Positions 44,686 through 57,400 of a DNA stretch of 64,000 nucleotides are shown here, piece after piece (position 1 is the stretch's first letter; every line of letters starts with the position of its first letter). Below the pieces are notes generated by a model, which worked only from the letters and a program-made list of their open reading frames with translations, was not told the DNA's origin and made no database searches. This DNA is from Laetiporus sulphureus 93-53 (taxonomy: Eukaryota > Basidiomycota > Agaricomycetes > Polyporales > Laetiporaceae), in the NCBI RefSeq assembly GCF_001632365.1, contig NW_024468541.1, positions 227,899 through 291,898 on the forward strand, written 5' to 3'. The position numbers and the translations under genes were made by a program.

Positions 44686-45526
44686 GGCTGGAAGTTGGAG
44701 AGAAGAGAGATGGAGGCGGATGGCAGGCTGTGTGTGTCTGAGACAACACTGCTCGTTTGCTCGAGTTGTAAGCGCCCAGGTGTAGAAGAGATGCACGTGA
44801 CAGGATCTGCAGACGGGCGCTTAGAGGTCTGGATATCCACGCTGGTGGTCTTCCTCTTCGTAGTCAATCAATAACGATTGACCACTCCATTAGTCTTTCT
44901 TCCAGCTCCGTGGGTATATTGCATATGCATGCCGTGTTCTCCCAGTGGTATTCATTACGGGAAGATAGGAATGAGGCGATTAAAGCAAGAACGTGGCTTC
45001 CAAATTCGAAGTTGAAGCCAATCACTCGCTGCTGTCTGTGACCCATGATCGTTCTGTTTTCTGCCGAAGGCTCCGCGCGGCCGCGTGTGATGCGAAGAGG
45101 AAGCACGAAAATTTTGTGGATGTCGCGTGAAGATCGTCGGTTACAGGAGCAAGCACTCGTATAGAGCAGGATGGCCATTCTGCGACGAGAAGGGTGAATG
45201 GGAGCAATTATTACCTTCAATATGCCGAGCTCGAAGCTATAACCTCTGGTGCCGCTGCCCATTGTCCGCCGCCACTCTGCCCATTCGCAGATGTCATCAG
45301 CTGGAAGCGGTCCGAGACCCGCAGTCACAGACAAGCTCTGGGCACTCGCACACTCCACCGCTCATCGGAGTTACGAGCAAGCGGACGGGATTCATGATGT
45401 GTTCTCGTCATTATTTACTATGCCCGCAGATCGACCCTGGCTCAGGACTTTTTTTGCGTTTGGATATAAGCCCCGCCCCTCCTCCTCAGCACAAGCACCC
45501 GTCTCTTCGCCCCTAGCTCTCCCGCA
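44686..45526. other. Divergent promoter region, ALY/REF / MFS genes
   Basis: About 840 bp between divergent genes. The stretch just upstream of 44685 is probably the ALY/REF 5' UTR. Confidence 0.5.
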
Positions 45527-47830
45527 ATGTCAACCCCGGAGGTCGCTTCCAGGAAACCATCACGAGCCTCTTCCGAAAGCCTCAGCGGCGCCGAGCGGCG
45601 GGCAGAGATCTTGCGTGCGCTCCATGCGGAAAACGACGCCATCAGACGCGCGAGCGTCCTGCACGAGTCCGCACTCGACGTCGATCCGAGCGCGTCCTAC
45701 ACCTCGCTCGAGCTCTCTCCCGCGCCCGAGCGCATCCGCCGCCGCTCTGAGCTTGCACGAACGCGCTCGTTCTCGTCCGGCTCCGGTGGCGCCGCGGGTG
45801 AAGCGATCGAGCTCGCAGTGCTTCCGTCCATCCAAGAGCACAAGCCCAACAAGGAGAGCGTGCACGTCACGGGCGTGTCGACTGGTATTGGGAGAGGCAG
45901 CCATGCGTCCATCCCGAAGGCGGGCGATCTGGAGCTCGCGCCGTCCCCGTATGCGGGATCCCTGCAGTATACGGATGCGGACTCGACGACGCCCGTGGTG
46001 ACTCCTGCGCAGCAGGCTGCGTTCAAGCGGAACGCGAACATTCAGTTTGCCGCACTGTGCTATTCATTCTTTTTGGAGGGCTGGAACGACGGCTCGACGG
46101 GCCCGCTCTTGCCGCGGATTGAGCGCTACTATCATGTAAGCGATCCTTCTGTCTCCGTGATTAGAGCTGCAGCTGATGAGAGGGGTGGTAGATTGGCTTC
46201 GCGATTGTGTCGTTGCTTTTCGTGACCAACTGCATCGTAAGTAAGGGTATATGCATACGTCTGTCCGTGGTTGACACGTCCATGCAGGGTTTCCTCAGTG
46301 GCGCAGTGCTGAATGTCCACCTGGATCAGAAGCTCGGTTTGGGCAAGGTATTTGCCATATGCCTTTTCTCGCGCATATCCTCTGACAACTCTCTCTATAG
46401 ACTCTGGTGCTAGGTTCGTCTGATTCATATTCCGTTATTGGGGCCCATCACTGACGCATTGCGCAGGTGCCTTCGTCCAACTCATCGGATACGCGATGAT
46501 GGCGCCGGGCGGGCCCTTCCCTGTCATGTGCATTGCGTTCATTTTCACCGGATTCGGCATTTCGCTCCAGAACGCCCAAGCAAATGGGTACGTTGGCGGC
46601 CTCAAGGAGAACGCTCGAGTCAAGTTTGGCTTCTTACACGCGTCATATGGTGCGTGGTCGGTCCACAAAAGTCAGAGGTGGTGTATGCTCAGACGGCGAA
46701 ATGTCGGATGCAGGCCTCGGCGCACTTGTGTCTCCGCTTGTCGCGACACAGTTCTCAACGGCCCAGCACTGGTCGTTCCACTATCTGATCTCGGCGGGCA
46801 TTGCTGTCACCAACTTCATCGCTCTCCTTGTCGTCTTCCGACTCAAGAATTATGATGGTACGTCTGATGCTCATTCCTCATTGGTGTTGGACTTTGATCG
46901 CTGACGACTCGCCACGCTGAACAGCGGTCATGGCCGAGACGGGACAGGCAGCGGACGAGCCGGGCCAGAGCGAGAACCTCTATCACCAGATTATGCGGCT
47001 CAAGGAGGTGCACTATCTGGCGATCTTCTCGCTGATTTACGTTGGAGTGGAGGTGTCAATTGGAGGTGGGCCGAATCCTTCCTCTTTGACGGAGTTGCAG
47101 GCACTGATGGGGAGTCGTTAGGCTGGATTGTCACGTTCATTGAGGACGAACGTCACGGAAACGCGAGTGCTGGGTATATCTCATCTGGATTCTTTGGTGG
47201 TATGTCGCTCGTATCAGACCGCGTTACACAGATTGAATTGATGTTTCAGGACTGATGCTCGGGAGGCTCACCCTTATGTGGCTCAATCGTAAGGTAATTA
47301 CGCTGTGACGAACCATCTCCGAGGCTCATACTCACGTTGAGCTACTCAGCTCGGAGAAAAATGGGTCATCATTTACTACTCGCTCGTTGTCATCGGGTAT
47401 GCCTTATCCGCCCGCTGCCTGACCCAGACTAACAACATCATCCATATCAGCCTGGAAATCACCGTCTGGGTGGTCCCGTCGCTCGTCGAAAATGCCGTTG
47501 CCGTCGCCTTCGTCGGCCTGCTCATGGGTCCCATCTACCCTATCCTGATGAACCACTCCACTTCCATACTCCCAAAGTTCCTGCTCACGGGCTGTTTGGG
47601 TTACATTAGCGGTGTTGGGCAGGCAGGCTCGGCGGTATTGCCGTTCGTCACGGGTCTGCTCTCCTCGAAGTTTGGGATTGCGTCGTTGCAGCCTTTGTGA
47701 GTCATTCCATGATTTATACGAGTGGAGGTTGGGAGTACTGACTGGTGATGGCTTTGGCAGCATTGTGTCGATGATGTCAACTATGATTCTCATTTGGGCG
47801 GTCGTCCCGAAGGTCCGTCGGATAGAGTGA
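45527..47830 (+). CDS. Major facilitator superfamily transporter
   Basis: Multi-exon membrane transporter of roughly 560 residues. A long cytosolic N-terminus of about 170 residues (Ser/Arg-rich, starting MSTPEVASRKPSRASSESLS) precedes the first helix (IQFAALCYSFFLEGWNDG). Later segments include GFLSGAVLNVHLDQKLGLGK, LGAFVQLIGYAMMAPGGPFP, FTGFGISLQNAQANGYVGGL, ASYGLGALVSPLVATQFS, SLIYVGVEVSIGGWIVTFIE, GYISSGFFGGLMLGRLTLMW and LLMGPIYPILMNHSTSILPK, consistent with 12 helices. It resembles the fungal MFS group related to fucose permease/Bsc6-like proteins; the substrate is unknown. At least nine short introns interrupt the gene; the intron after SYG near 46650 contains a spurious open stretch. 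Confidence 0.88.
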
Positions 47831-48136
47831 AAAGTGTGGCCCACCTGCCGCCTTCATCCTTTTGGGTCTTTTGTTCTGGTTCCTTCTTATTAGATTGTGT
47901 GTTTGGTTGCATATCTCGTCCCTGTTTTTAGAGCATGTTTGTAGAGCAGAATGTACGTTAGAGCTTGTAGTATGGTTTGTCCGTTGTCATTGTACGAAAT
48001 TGATCTTTGTGATGGTAGAAGTTTCGGTGGCCAGTGGCGCTCAGATCAGTGTTTGCCTGATAAGATTAGATCGTGCTTATCAGCGAAGTTGGGAAGCATG
48101 CGGCGCGTGTCTTAGCCCTGCTTTCCTCGCTTCATC
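47831..48136. other. Spacer between MFS and PFK2 genes
   Basis: About 300 bp between two same-strand genes, containing the MFS 3' UTR and the PFK2 promoter. Confidence 0.5.
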
Positions 48137-50064
48137 ATGGTCGCACCACTGTATACAACGGACTCTGGCCTGCTCTTTCATGCTGGAAAGATTCTGGTTT
48201 TGACAGTTGGCCTTCCTGCGAGAGGGAAGACGCACATCTCCCGAGCACTGGAACGATACCTACGCTGGACAGGTGTAAAGACTCAAGTTACCTCGCTGGG
48301 TGACTACCGCCGGAAGGTCCTCGGCGGGGCGCAGAATTTGCCTCCGGACTATTTCATGCTAGGTAGGTTGTTTATTTTGGATTTGATAGGGTTTCTGGTC
48401 CGACTGATCGTGCGACGATGAGTAGGCGAGAAGAGCCCGGAGACGGTGGCTCTTCGCCAGAAGATCTCGGACGGATGCGAAGAGCTGATTTGGGAGTTCT
48501 TCAACGCTCAAGGGCAGGTGATCATTTATGATGCGAATAATGGGACCAGAGAGCGCCGCCAGGCTATTGCGGACAAGTTCACGAACGCCGGGATACACGT
48601 TATCATGCTAGGTGTGCCGAAGCCTTCATCTGCAGTTGCTGTGGCTTGCTCAGCCGTGTTCAGAGTCGTTGTGCGATGATAACGAGATCATCATGTCGAA
48701 CATAAGGAGCGTCAAAATCTCCTCTCCAGACGTGAGTGGAGTAATCCCGTACCTCTGATGCCCGATTAAATATTGGTTCAAGTATCGAGGATGGGATCCA
48801 GAGAAGGCCGTGGAAGATTACCTACGACGCATCAAGGACCATGAAGTACACTATGAGCCCGTTGAGGAGACAACATATCCGTTCATCCGCATCAAGAACG
48901 TACGTGATGTGCTCGTGTGAGCTCGATTCTATTGATAACTTGGGATCGCTGCAGGTTGGGGAACATATCATGATCAATGTGTGTCCCTCCTTAGAGTGGG
49001 TAGCGTATCGATTCTCATGATGTCAGCACAGAACGTCCGTGGCTATCTGCAAGTGAGTGCCGTATTTGACATTTTATCGCCGCTTACTAAACAATTTGGA
49101 TGAACAGTCAAGAATAGTCTTCTTCCTAATGAACATCCACAACCGATTCAGGACAATCTACTTCGCTCGCGTACGGTACCTTCTGCCTAGTACTTTGTGA
49201 CCCAGCTGATCCTACCATGCACAGTCTGGACAATCTTTGATTGAACACTCTTACAAGGCCGATTCGGACCTCTCTCCTGCTGGTTGGGAGTATGCCGAAC
49301 GTCTGAAGGAGTTTGTGCTGGAGCGACGCGCCAAATCTCTCGAAGCAAGAGGCATTGACCCGACGACACGCAGGCTCGTTGTGCGTCAAGCGGTCTACTC
49401 CACCCTGTCACACTTGCTCACAAACGTGATAGATCTGGACGTCCGCACGCAGACGATCCCACCACTCTGCATGGCCGTTCTTGACTACAGGCCCCAATGA
49501 CCCATCACCGCCAGCCAGGGTCAAGGTAATTGAGCGGCCGCAGATGTCTGAGATTAACCCAGGTGTGTGGGACGGTTTGAGCCCTGACGAGGTCCGGAAG
49601 TACTATCCCGACGAGTGGGAGCGCTTCGTCAGGGATCCCTACGCATATAGGGCACCAAGAGCCGAGAGCTACCATGATCTCTGCGGTGAGTCCCGTCTAG
49701 CCAACAGCATCTTTCCCTGCGCTGACGGCATCGTACAGTCCGCTTGGAGCCGACGCTCATCGAGCTGGAGCGTCAAAGGGAGGATCTGCTCATCATCGGG
49801 CACGCGTCCGTCATCCGATGCATCCTGGCGTACCTCATCGGCCTGCCTGCGTCAGAGATTCCAGCGATTGAGGTGGCCCGGGGAGACTTGCTTGAGGTCG
49901 TGCCCACCTCGTACGGTGTGTACAGTCAGGCGTATCATTTCTGGGACGGGCCTGGGCGCAGCGGCGATACGAACGGCATGGGCACTGACGAGCAGAACTT
50001 CTACGAGAACTACGCCGAGGACACGAAGGGCAAGAGGAGACCGGATATCGCGCAGACTGCATAG
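48137..50064 (+). CDS. 6-phosphofructo-2-kinase (bisphosphatase domain lacks catalytic His)
   Basis: Cytosolic enzyme that makes fructose 2,6-bisphosphate, the activator of phosphofructokinase-1. About ten exons. The kinase half shows the P-loop in LTVGLPARGKTHISRALERY, GDYRRKVLGG and VIIYDANNGTRERRQAIADK, then SLCDDNEIIMSNIRSVKISS and the substrate-region YRGWDPEKAVEDY. In the phosphatase half the usual RHGE catalytic motif reads ARSGQS (joined across the intron near 49170), so the phospho-accepting His is Ser and the Glu is Gln. The RIGGDSGLS-type segment is also altered (SYKADSDLSP). The second His remains in LIIGHASVIRCILAYL. Kinase activity is therefore expected and bisphosphatase activity is not, as in budding-yeast Pfk26. 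The stop is 59 bp from the stop of the opposing transporter gene. Confidence 0.92.
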
Positions 50065-50123
50065 GGAACCAGAAGCAACATTGTATTTGTATCTCTTTTT
50101 GGGGGAAGTATCATACCAGTTGA

Positions 50124-52588
50124 TCACACAGACACCGACTTCACGCTCGTAATGACATCGCCTTTCTCATCTTTCCTCTCGTACCCGTCCTCAACCTCCA
50201 GGTTGTCATCTACAGCGGTCTCGGCGGATATATCCACTTCCTTGAAGTGTTTGTTTGAGCCACGTGCAGGGAAGACTAGGTTGAGCGACCAGTAGACTAC
50301 CGCTGAGACGCCAAGGCCGGTAAAGAAGGACATGTCATAGATCTGTGTGGCCGGCAGTGGAACATAGCGTCCAGCTGCGAAAAAAAAATGTGGATTACGT
50401 GAACGAGGTGCCGGATTCCAGCGATCATAGAACGACGAACTGGCACCAGCGAAGCCGACGACATTGATCAATATTCCTGCGACGTATGCCGCGTAAGCTC
50501 TGCGTTATAGGGATCAGGATCATTATTGCAACTTGGAGGAAACCAGGATGCTCACCTGAAGTTGAATCCGAATGTATAGAAGTACCAGCCGTCCTTCTCG
50601 ACATGGTACAAGTCGCGGACGCGATAGTGGCCCTTGCGAATGACATAGTAGTCCATGATCTGCATCGCGAGCATCAGAAAGGCTGTGTATCCGAGAACGA
50701 CTCGCTGACCATGACGCCCGCAATCGAGCTCAGAAAGACCGAATATGCCGAGAGATAGGTTGTGAACTGATTGCTATCCTTGAGAAGATTCCATGGGCAC
50801 ATGCATAGTCCCACAATAGCCGCGATATAGCCGCCCCGTCGGATGTTCTGCAAGGTTGGATGAGTGTATGGGTGGGAACGATAGGAGGAATGAATGCGCA
50901 CGATGAAACGAGGAAACAATGCTGTGAGGTCACATCCAGCGCTGATCGAGTTTGCTGAGATATTGGTACTGGGATTGCATGTCAGTGTTGGATATGATAC
51001 CAGGTATTGAGGCATGCATACCCAAGCTATGATATGAGGTGAGCCTCAGCTTCAATTCTTTATGTATCTCGCGAAGAATCTCCCCTTACCTGAGCAATAA
51101 TGAACGCAGCAGCGATGAACCAGACCTGCAGACAGCAGCGTAAAAGTATTCATATCCGCAGATTGTCCACGATACGTACCCCAAACCTCGTGGCATGTGA
51201 TGGATCATTGTCTAAAAACCTCCCCAAGAGGGTAATCGGGGACCATATCGTCTCGCCGAACAACTTCTCTGACGAGGAGCTAACAATTATTCCAAGGAAG
51301 CTGACGATGGAAAACGTAATCGGAACTGAGAAGAGCTGCGGAAGCAGGGCGTCTGATGGCTTCCTCGACCGTGATGCAAAGTCCGGTGCATTGCTGAGGA
51401 GATAAGGGTGAGTGCACATGCGATTGCGATGAGAGGAGGAGGAAACAAGACCGACGTAACGAGGGTAGCCATGTTGCTGATGCACGACATGAGGCTCTTC
51501 ACCATGGCCCATCCTAAGGCTGAGCCATGGATTGTAGCAGGCTGATGGACGATGGGTCCTACGCCGTGCGCTTTCACAATGCACCAAATGAAGAACGTAA
51601 TGCCAGCAGTTGGGGCTACGATGGCCTTTACCGTAAACAAGTGCCGACTAGAAAACAAGGTCTGTGAGCTCATACTTCGTCTTGCCCTCTGCTGTTATGC
51701 CACATTACATTTTGTGGATTGGAAACCATATAGCTGGCAATGAAATGAGCCAGAAAAGGAAGAAACACATGAAGTCCCTAGTGTTGGTGCCAGAGGATGC
51801 GGGCATGGAGTTCGCTTCACACGGTTTTTAGCACTGATTCATCGTGCGATAAGTATACTCACGAATATTGTTAACATTTGGCCACATGGCCCGCAACATG
51901 ACTAACACGCAGGTGCCTCCAATGCTGGCTTGTACACCATACCACACGCTGTTCATCACAAGGAGTGAACCCTAATCGCAATCACGATGCAAAACGAAGC
52001 TGACTCACCATGCCATAGCCGCCCTGTTGAAAACACACCACAGGCTTCCCCACAGTCCAAAGCTGGCACGAGCCACAACGGGGAATGTGATGTGGAACTT
52101 GGCGCCTGGCCGCGCATTTAGGACAATGAACGGAGCGACGACTCCATAGCCTATCCAGACGCAGATCCAGGCTTGCCACCAAGACAGGCCCAGCTCTATC
52201 ATAGAAGATGCGATGTCCCAACTGCGACGGGCGATCAGCGGGAGTAACACAAATACACGTGACAGAACTGACGTGTTGATATTGAAACTATCAGCGATCC
52301 AGCTGTATAGTACCGCTGTCAGATTCTAAACAACAGTACACACGCGATTACCAGAATGGAGCGACACATACAAGGCAACAAAGTTCCAAGTGCCCCACAT
52401 CTGCTTGTCTTTTGGTACAGGATAGAGATCATCGTTCTGCGGGGAGAGACAGTTAGATCTTGAGTCACACAAGGTCCGTTATGCGTGCTTACCTGCAAGA
52501 ACGACTCCTTATACGTCAAACCCTCCTCATGCTGCACTTCCAGCTTGCGCAGCCATGCTCTTCGTGAAATCCTTGTGGTCATGGACAT
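50124..52588 (-). CDS. NCS1-family transporter (uracil/allantoin/purine permease type)
   Basis: Plasma-membrane nucleobase-cation symporter-1 family protein in many short exons. The ATG at 52588 (MSMTTRISRRAWLRKLEVQH) precedes the family landmark region NDDLYPVPKDKQMWGTWNFV and ALWIADSFNINT. Further segments: WWQAWICVWIGYGVVAPFIV, NARPGAKFHITFPVVARASF with GLWG, CVWYGVQASIGGTCV, FIIAQLGTNISANSISAG followed by CDLTALFP, INIRRGGYIAAIVGL, and SDYYVIRKGHYRVRDLY. These are typical of Fur-type permeases for uracil, allantoin or related compounds, with about 12 helices and a charged cytosolic C-terminus (YERKDEKGDVITSVKSVSV). The exact substrate cannot be told. Individual exon edges were not all resolved. 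Confidence 0.9.
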
Positions 52589-52939
52589 GGTTGTAGGAGA
52601 TCTCTGGTAACCCTGCAACGCGACAGCACGCGAAGATATAGTATTTCATTCCGCCTTCCATCCGTCAGTCTTCAGTGGAATAGCTCCGCTAGCACCAGCT
52701 CATCGAAGAGATAGAAGCTCAAACGTGACTTGAAGGAGATATGCCAGCGTCAAAGCTCGCCTGCGATCGCTTATTCGACGATGTGATGCCACTTTGAATA
52801 GCGGTAGCGACGCTGATACCGATAAGCTTGATAACGCAGCGTAGCCCTCTTTGTCGTGCTGAAGGTAGAAATACACATCATTGCCATCCAGAATACACAT
52901 ACTATACATGGAGTGATGCCAATATCCAGGTCATGAATG
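52589..52939. other. Spacer between NCS1 and Fyv10 genes
   Basis: About 350 bp containing the transporter promoter and the Fyv10 3' UTR. Confidence 0.5.
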
Positions 52940-54466
52940 TCATGAGACGAATACTTTGCGCAACTCGGAGAAGTTGCATTTTTCCTTCGTCCAGGGGTCG
53001 ATAACGATACCATCATTCTCCAAAGCCATCTCCTCCAGTGCCTATAAACTCAATCAGAGAGGAGAAAACAAAGTTGGAGGACTATGACTCACCTCCTTGG
53101 AATACACATGTCCATTGACTGGGAACGCCATCGGCGGATTGTTCCCGTCCATGATCTTTCCACTGAGCCGACAGACGATAGTTGAGTTCACATGATGGCT
53201 GAAGGGCACTTCTTCCGCAAGCTTTCCCAGGTCGGGATCACAAACAGGGCAGTCCACGTTCTTCGTGTCCGGGTCATAGCAAGCGGGAAGCTTTAACGAT
53301 GCAAGACCGGCGTACATGGCGAGATGTAGCAGCGGTTCAGTAGGGAGAGTGCTAAGATTGTATATTGCCAGACGGAAGGATTGCACTAGTGTCGCCCAGC
53401 GCGAGGGGTCGTACAATCGCTGAAACCCGTGCCCGTGGGTTCCTTCAAACGGATTGGTAATAAGAACGACGTACCTTGTATGGTCCACACGTCGTCGTGG
53501 GAGAAAAACAAAGAAGAGCAGAAGCTTGCTGTATTTGGGCAAGATGTGTCTCTTGCCATTGGAGTAGATATTTCTTGGAATATTCAATTGCTTCCATCTT
53601 CTTGCCAGCTCTAGCTAGCTCAATGTGCTCTTGTAGCCTAAGGTCGAACTCCAGTGTGTTCTGTTTTAATAGTGAGCTCTGTGATGCGTAGATCCGAGGC
53701 GATGAGCATACCTTCAGCTTGCGGAGTGCCGACTTGTTCTCGCTGCACCATGCCAAGGCTTCGGTGCAGCTTTGGTGCTTGAGTGCCTCTTCAATCCGAC
53801 ATATGTCAGAGAAAAGATCGATATCAACAAGTCTCTACAGTACATGCAGTGGCGTAAGTGCAGATTAATATGCATCGGGGTGAGGATGGACGTGCCTCGA
53901 TGCCACGTTCTTGCGCCATCATTCTGGCAGTCTTCTCTTTTCCATGTCGAAGCGACCAGTCAACGAGCCAGCGGTCAAGACGTGTATCTGCCCAGCGATC
54001 GAAGGCAGGATCGTGAGTCGACTGCATCCCCTCGACCGAAGCGAGATGCTGCAGGCGTTCTCGCATGACGCCCAGTGTGGGAGTTCCCGCAGAGCTCTGG
54101 AGATCCGACAGCTACAAAGCAAAATTATGAAGCTCAGTGTCTCTACGTCAAAATCCCCATCACAACTGTACCTTGCGCTTCAGGTTTTCCACTCGCGTGA
54201 TCATGCCTTCGACCGCCTTCAACGTGTCCTCAGTGTCACTATTCCCGGCCTTGCTTCTTGTGGCCAGCTCACTCGATGAGATCTGTACCGTTCCGAGCTC
54301 CTTCTCGATATGTTTTAGTGACGTCCGAAAGACTTTGCGATAGCTCTCATACGGAACCTAAAGCAACGGGTTGAGCAGCTGATGGACAACGACATGGGGA
54401 GCGCACTCTTGCAAAAGGCTGCTCGAATAACATAATCCCTTCGACGTTGACTCTGGTGGTGCTCAT
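52940..54466 (-). CDS. FYV10: GID/CTLH E3 ubiquitin ligase subunit Fyv10/Gid9 (MAEA type)
   Basis: Catalytic-module RING-like subunit of the GID/CTLH ubiquitin ligase, which in yeast degrades gluconeogenic enzymes when glucose returns. Multi-exon, about 400 residues. ATG 54466 gives MSTTRVNVEGIMLFEQPFAR then VPYESYRKVFRTSLKHIEKE and a coiled coil; LDRWLVDWSLRHGKEKTARM is the LisH-like part; RIEEALKHQSCTEALAWCSE and LQEHIELARAGKKMEAIEYS are CTLH/CRA helices. The C-terminal degenerate RING includes CPVCDPDLGKLAEEVPFSHH, NSTIVCRLSGKIMD, MAFPVNGHVYSKEALEEMA and ends CNFSELRKVFVS. Domain order and the RING-like residues match MAEA/Gid9. It is transcribed in the same direction as the NCS1 gene. Confidence 0.92.
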
Positions 54467-57400
54467 TGTTTGAGACTAGGCGCGGAGATGACACAATCTA
54501 CTGACGATGTTAAACGAGATGTGTAATCATTCCGTGCCTCTTAGGACCTGACGTACCGTTAAGAGAGCACCTGAAACCTGTGAGATATGTAAGTCTCGCT
54601 TCTAAATTTGGAGCGTCGTTTACTGCGTGAAGCAAAGCTGGGAAGAAATTCCAAATATCTGAAATGCTCGTCGCTTGAGCGTGAGTTGCATAAGCGCCCA
54701 GCTGTGGCCGAAGCAGTGTGTTTCACGGCGGGCGCCTAAGTACATGTTATTTCCTGAGGCGCACTTTAATTCGATATTTCTCTGCTCTGGGTTGAACTGC
54801 CACGTCGTCGGGTTGGAGGTCGTCTGATGCCTCGCTCACAGTGCCTCCTCTCCGGCGGCGCGAACCTCCTATTCCCCGTCAGGCGAGTTTAGCGGAATCC
54901 CCGATACCGGAATACATAATTGTTCAGACAACGGCGGGTATCCCGAGCTGTCGGGCATTACGTTGTCTGGGTCTTGCAGCAGCGGGAAGCCCGAGCGTCG
55001 CGGAAGAATCGATAGATTTGAATCTGTGCAGTATCCATTGCAGGTGGCGCGCTCGTACTTGATCATGGTAATTAACTCATTAACAGCCGTTCCCCCTTTC
55101 ACGAGCTCCTTCAGGTCGGTGACGAACCCCAGCAAGCACGCTGTCGAGCTTGCCTACGTATTCTATGCATGCCACCCAATTAACGCGGGTAGATATATGG
55201 ACAATGAATCAGAAGTGCTATGATGAACAATCGTACGTTAATGCAATTGCTGGCAGTGTACATGAGACTCACAAGCACGTCTGCTCCACATAGGTCTCAT
55301 CAGCGCTTAACATACTTCCTTCCGCTCAGTCTCGATGACGAGATGAGCTGCTATTGCAGTAGGCTCCACAAGACTTCTTGTCATGCAGGCAAGCCTCGTG
55401 GGTCGCTATTTCCGCAAATACAATTATTATCAGCCTCAAGCGCCTGCTTAGACTTCCCCCAATCTGCATTATCGATCATTCGAAGACCATGGAGAGGTCC
55501 GGAAACGGAGCTACGTTGCGATCATTGATGGCGTTGCTCTGCAGGGACCATCAATCAGATGCTCGCGGCCTTCTGTCCAAGCACGCTCACGCGATATCAA
55601 CTGTCCTCCGCCGCGGCGTCAGAGCGCGTTTCGCGCCTTCCCCCCTCTACCCCGAACTATTCGCAGGTCAGCCAATACGATAATCATGAAACAAATAAGC
55701 GGAGCGCACTTGCTGGGAAATGATGCCGGCGCATCAGCACCATAGGATTGCTGTAATCAGCTGATGAACAGAGCATCGTTTCCGTGTACCCGCAACTCCC
55801 TTCAGATGCTGTGTGAGCCTGTACTACGGAAGAGCGTTCTCGTCGCTCCGCCTCTAGTTCTTCAGCTTCCCGTCCCCTGTCCGCGTCATTCTGAGCTGCG
55901 ATCCGATCACTGTTTCTTGTGGTGCTATCGCTGACTTCAGCCAGACTCCTTCTACTGCGGACATCGGCTCTTTCTCATACGCTGTGTACACTGAATTTGG
56001 CGACTGGTCTCTTGCCCTCACTTCCGGGGTTTCTACCGTCCGGCTGGCTCTGTTCGTCCCTCGTGGTAGTCGGTTATTATTTTGAAGAGCCACTTTCAGC
56101 CTCGTGCCTCTCTTACGTGCTGTTAAATGGGTAGGAGATGTCACGGTCCGAGCTCATCGGAACGCACGATTGCCCCACATTGGACGTAAGTCATCAATCG
56201 GCGGACTTGCCGTTACTGATGTTTGCGGCCCACCCTTGTGTAGGATTCTCGTAAATGCTGCCAGACATCTCATGTGCAGAGCAGTCTCTGTAGGCCACCC
56301 GTATGAAGGGCTTTTTCTGGGCCTAGTGCGATGCCCCACCTCATCGTGCCAGAGGAATGGAGATCTACAGCTTACATGCCATACAGGCTCTCTGCTGAAC
56401 GGTGTGTTACGCCCTATGCGATCCTGTTCCGCTCCTACGGATGTTGCCTTCGCGCCGACGTTTTTTTGCATCCACCGTTCCCTCGACAACCGCAATCCTG
56501 CGGCGCGATCGCAGCATTTTCTAATGAGATGGCAGGGAACCCCTTCTAGGCGGCCATAGGAGGGGATATCAGTGGCATGTTTCATTCAATCTCGGTAAGA
56601 TGGTGACCACTCAGGATTCAAAGTAACTCGAGTATTCAGGTTTCAGAACGACAGTTACCTCAACGGCGTTTTACGGCCTCCATGAGACAGAGCTCAGAGT
56701 GTCTATTGTTGCGACAGGATTGCACGTAACATTTCGGAGTCTGTTCCTCTAGCGTAGCCAGATGCTTTCGTCAAGCGGCAATTGCATCGGGCCTACTCCA
56801 ACATCAATAGCGCTGCGTCATAATGACAAACGAGCCAGCGGCCTGTCTGGTAAAGTTCGATTTGTCAATGGCGCGCACACGGTCTCTCAACAACTACGGC
56901 CGTCGAACGGCACCGCAGCTCTCGACGTTCATGCGGTTTGGTGTATTATGACGGCCACGGTTTCAGCTCGCAAGTACGTGAGTGCAGCGTTCAGCCATGA
57001 CTCGTCTCATCCGGATCTCGGTTCGATGGAGACAGGTGAGACTCGGATGTAACGTTCACATTCACTGGTCCAAAGTACTCGTTATGTGTGAGTCATCGGA
57101 GAGAATATCCGCGCGCTTTCGGTTGACGAGGCCATGGGCCTACTCAGAGTCCATCGGAGCGATATTATGGCCTGCATGCGCCCCGCTGCTAGTAAGCAAC
57201 TTTGGTCCGATCACTATCCACAAGCCGCGCGAGCAACCGCGCAGTATGTTGAAAATGGCAGGCGTCATTGCCCTCGAAAGGCTGTTAAGATAACTACAAC
57301 CAGTCGTTACGCATCACCCGCCTCCCGAAACACCATAGAGGCCGAGCAGAACTTTGCCCGGATGCTTCACCTTTGGGGCGCACTCCCGGTCTTAAAATAC

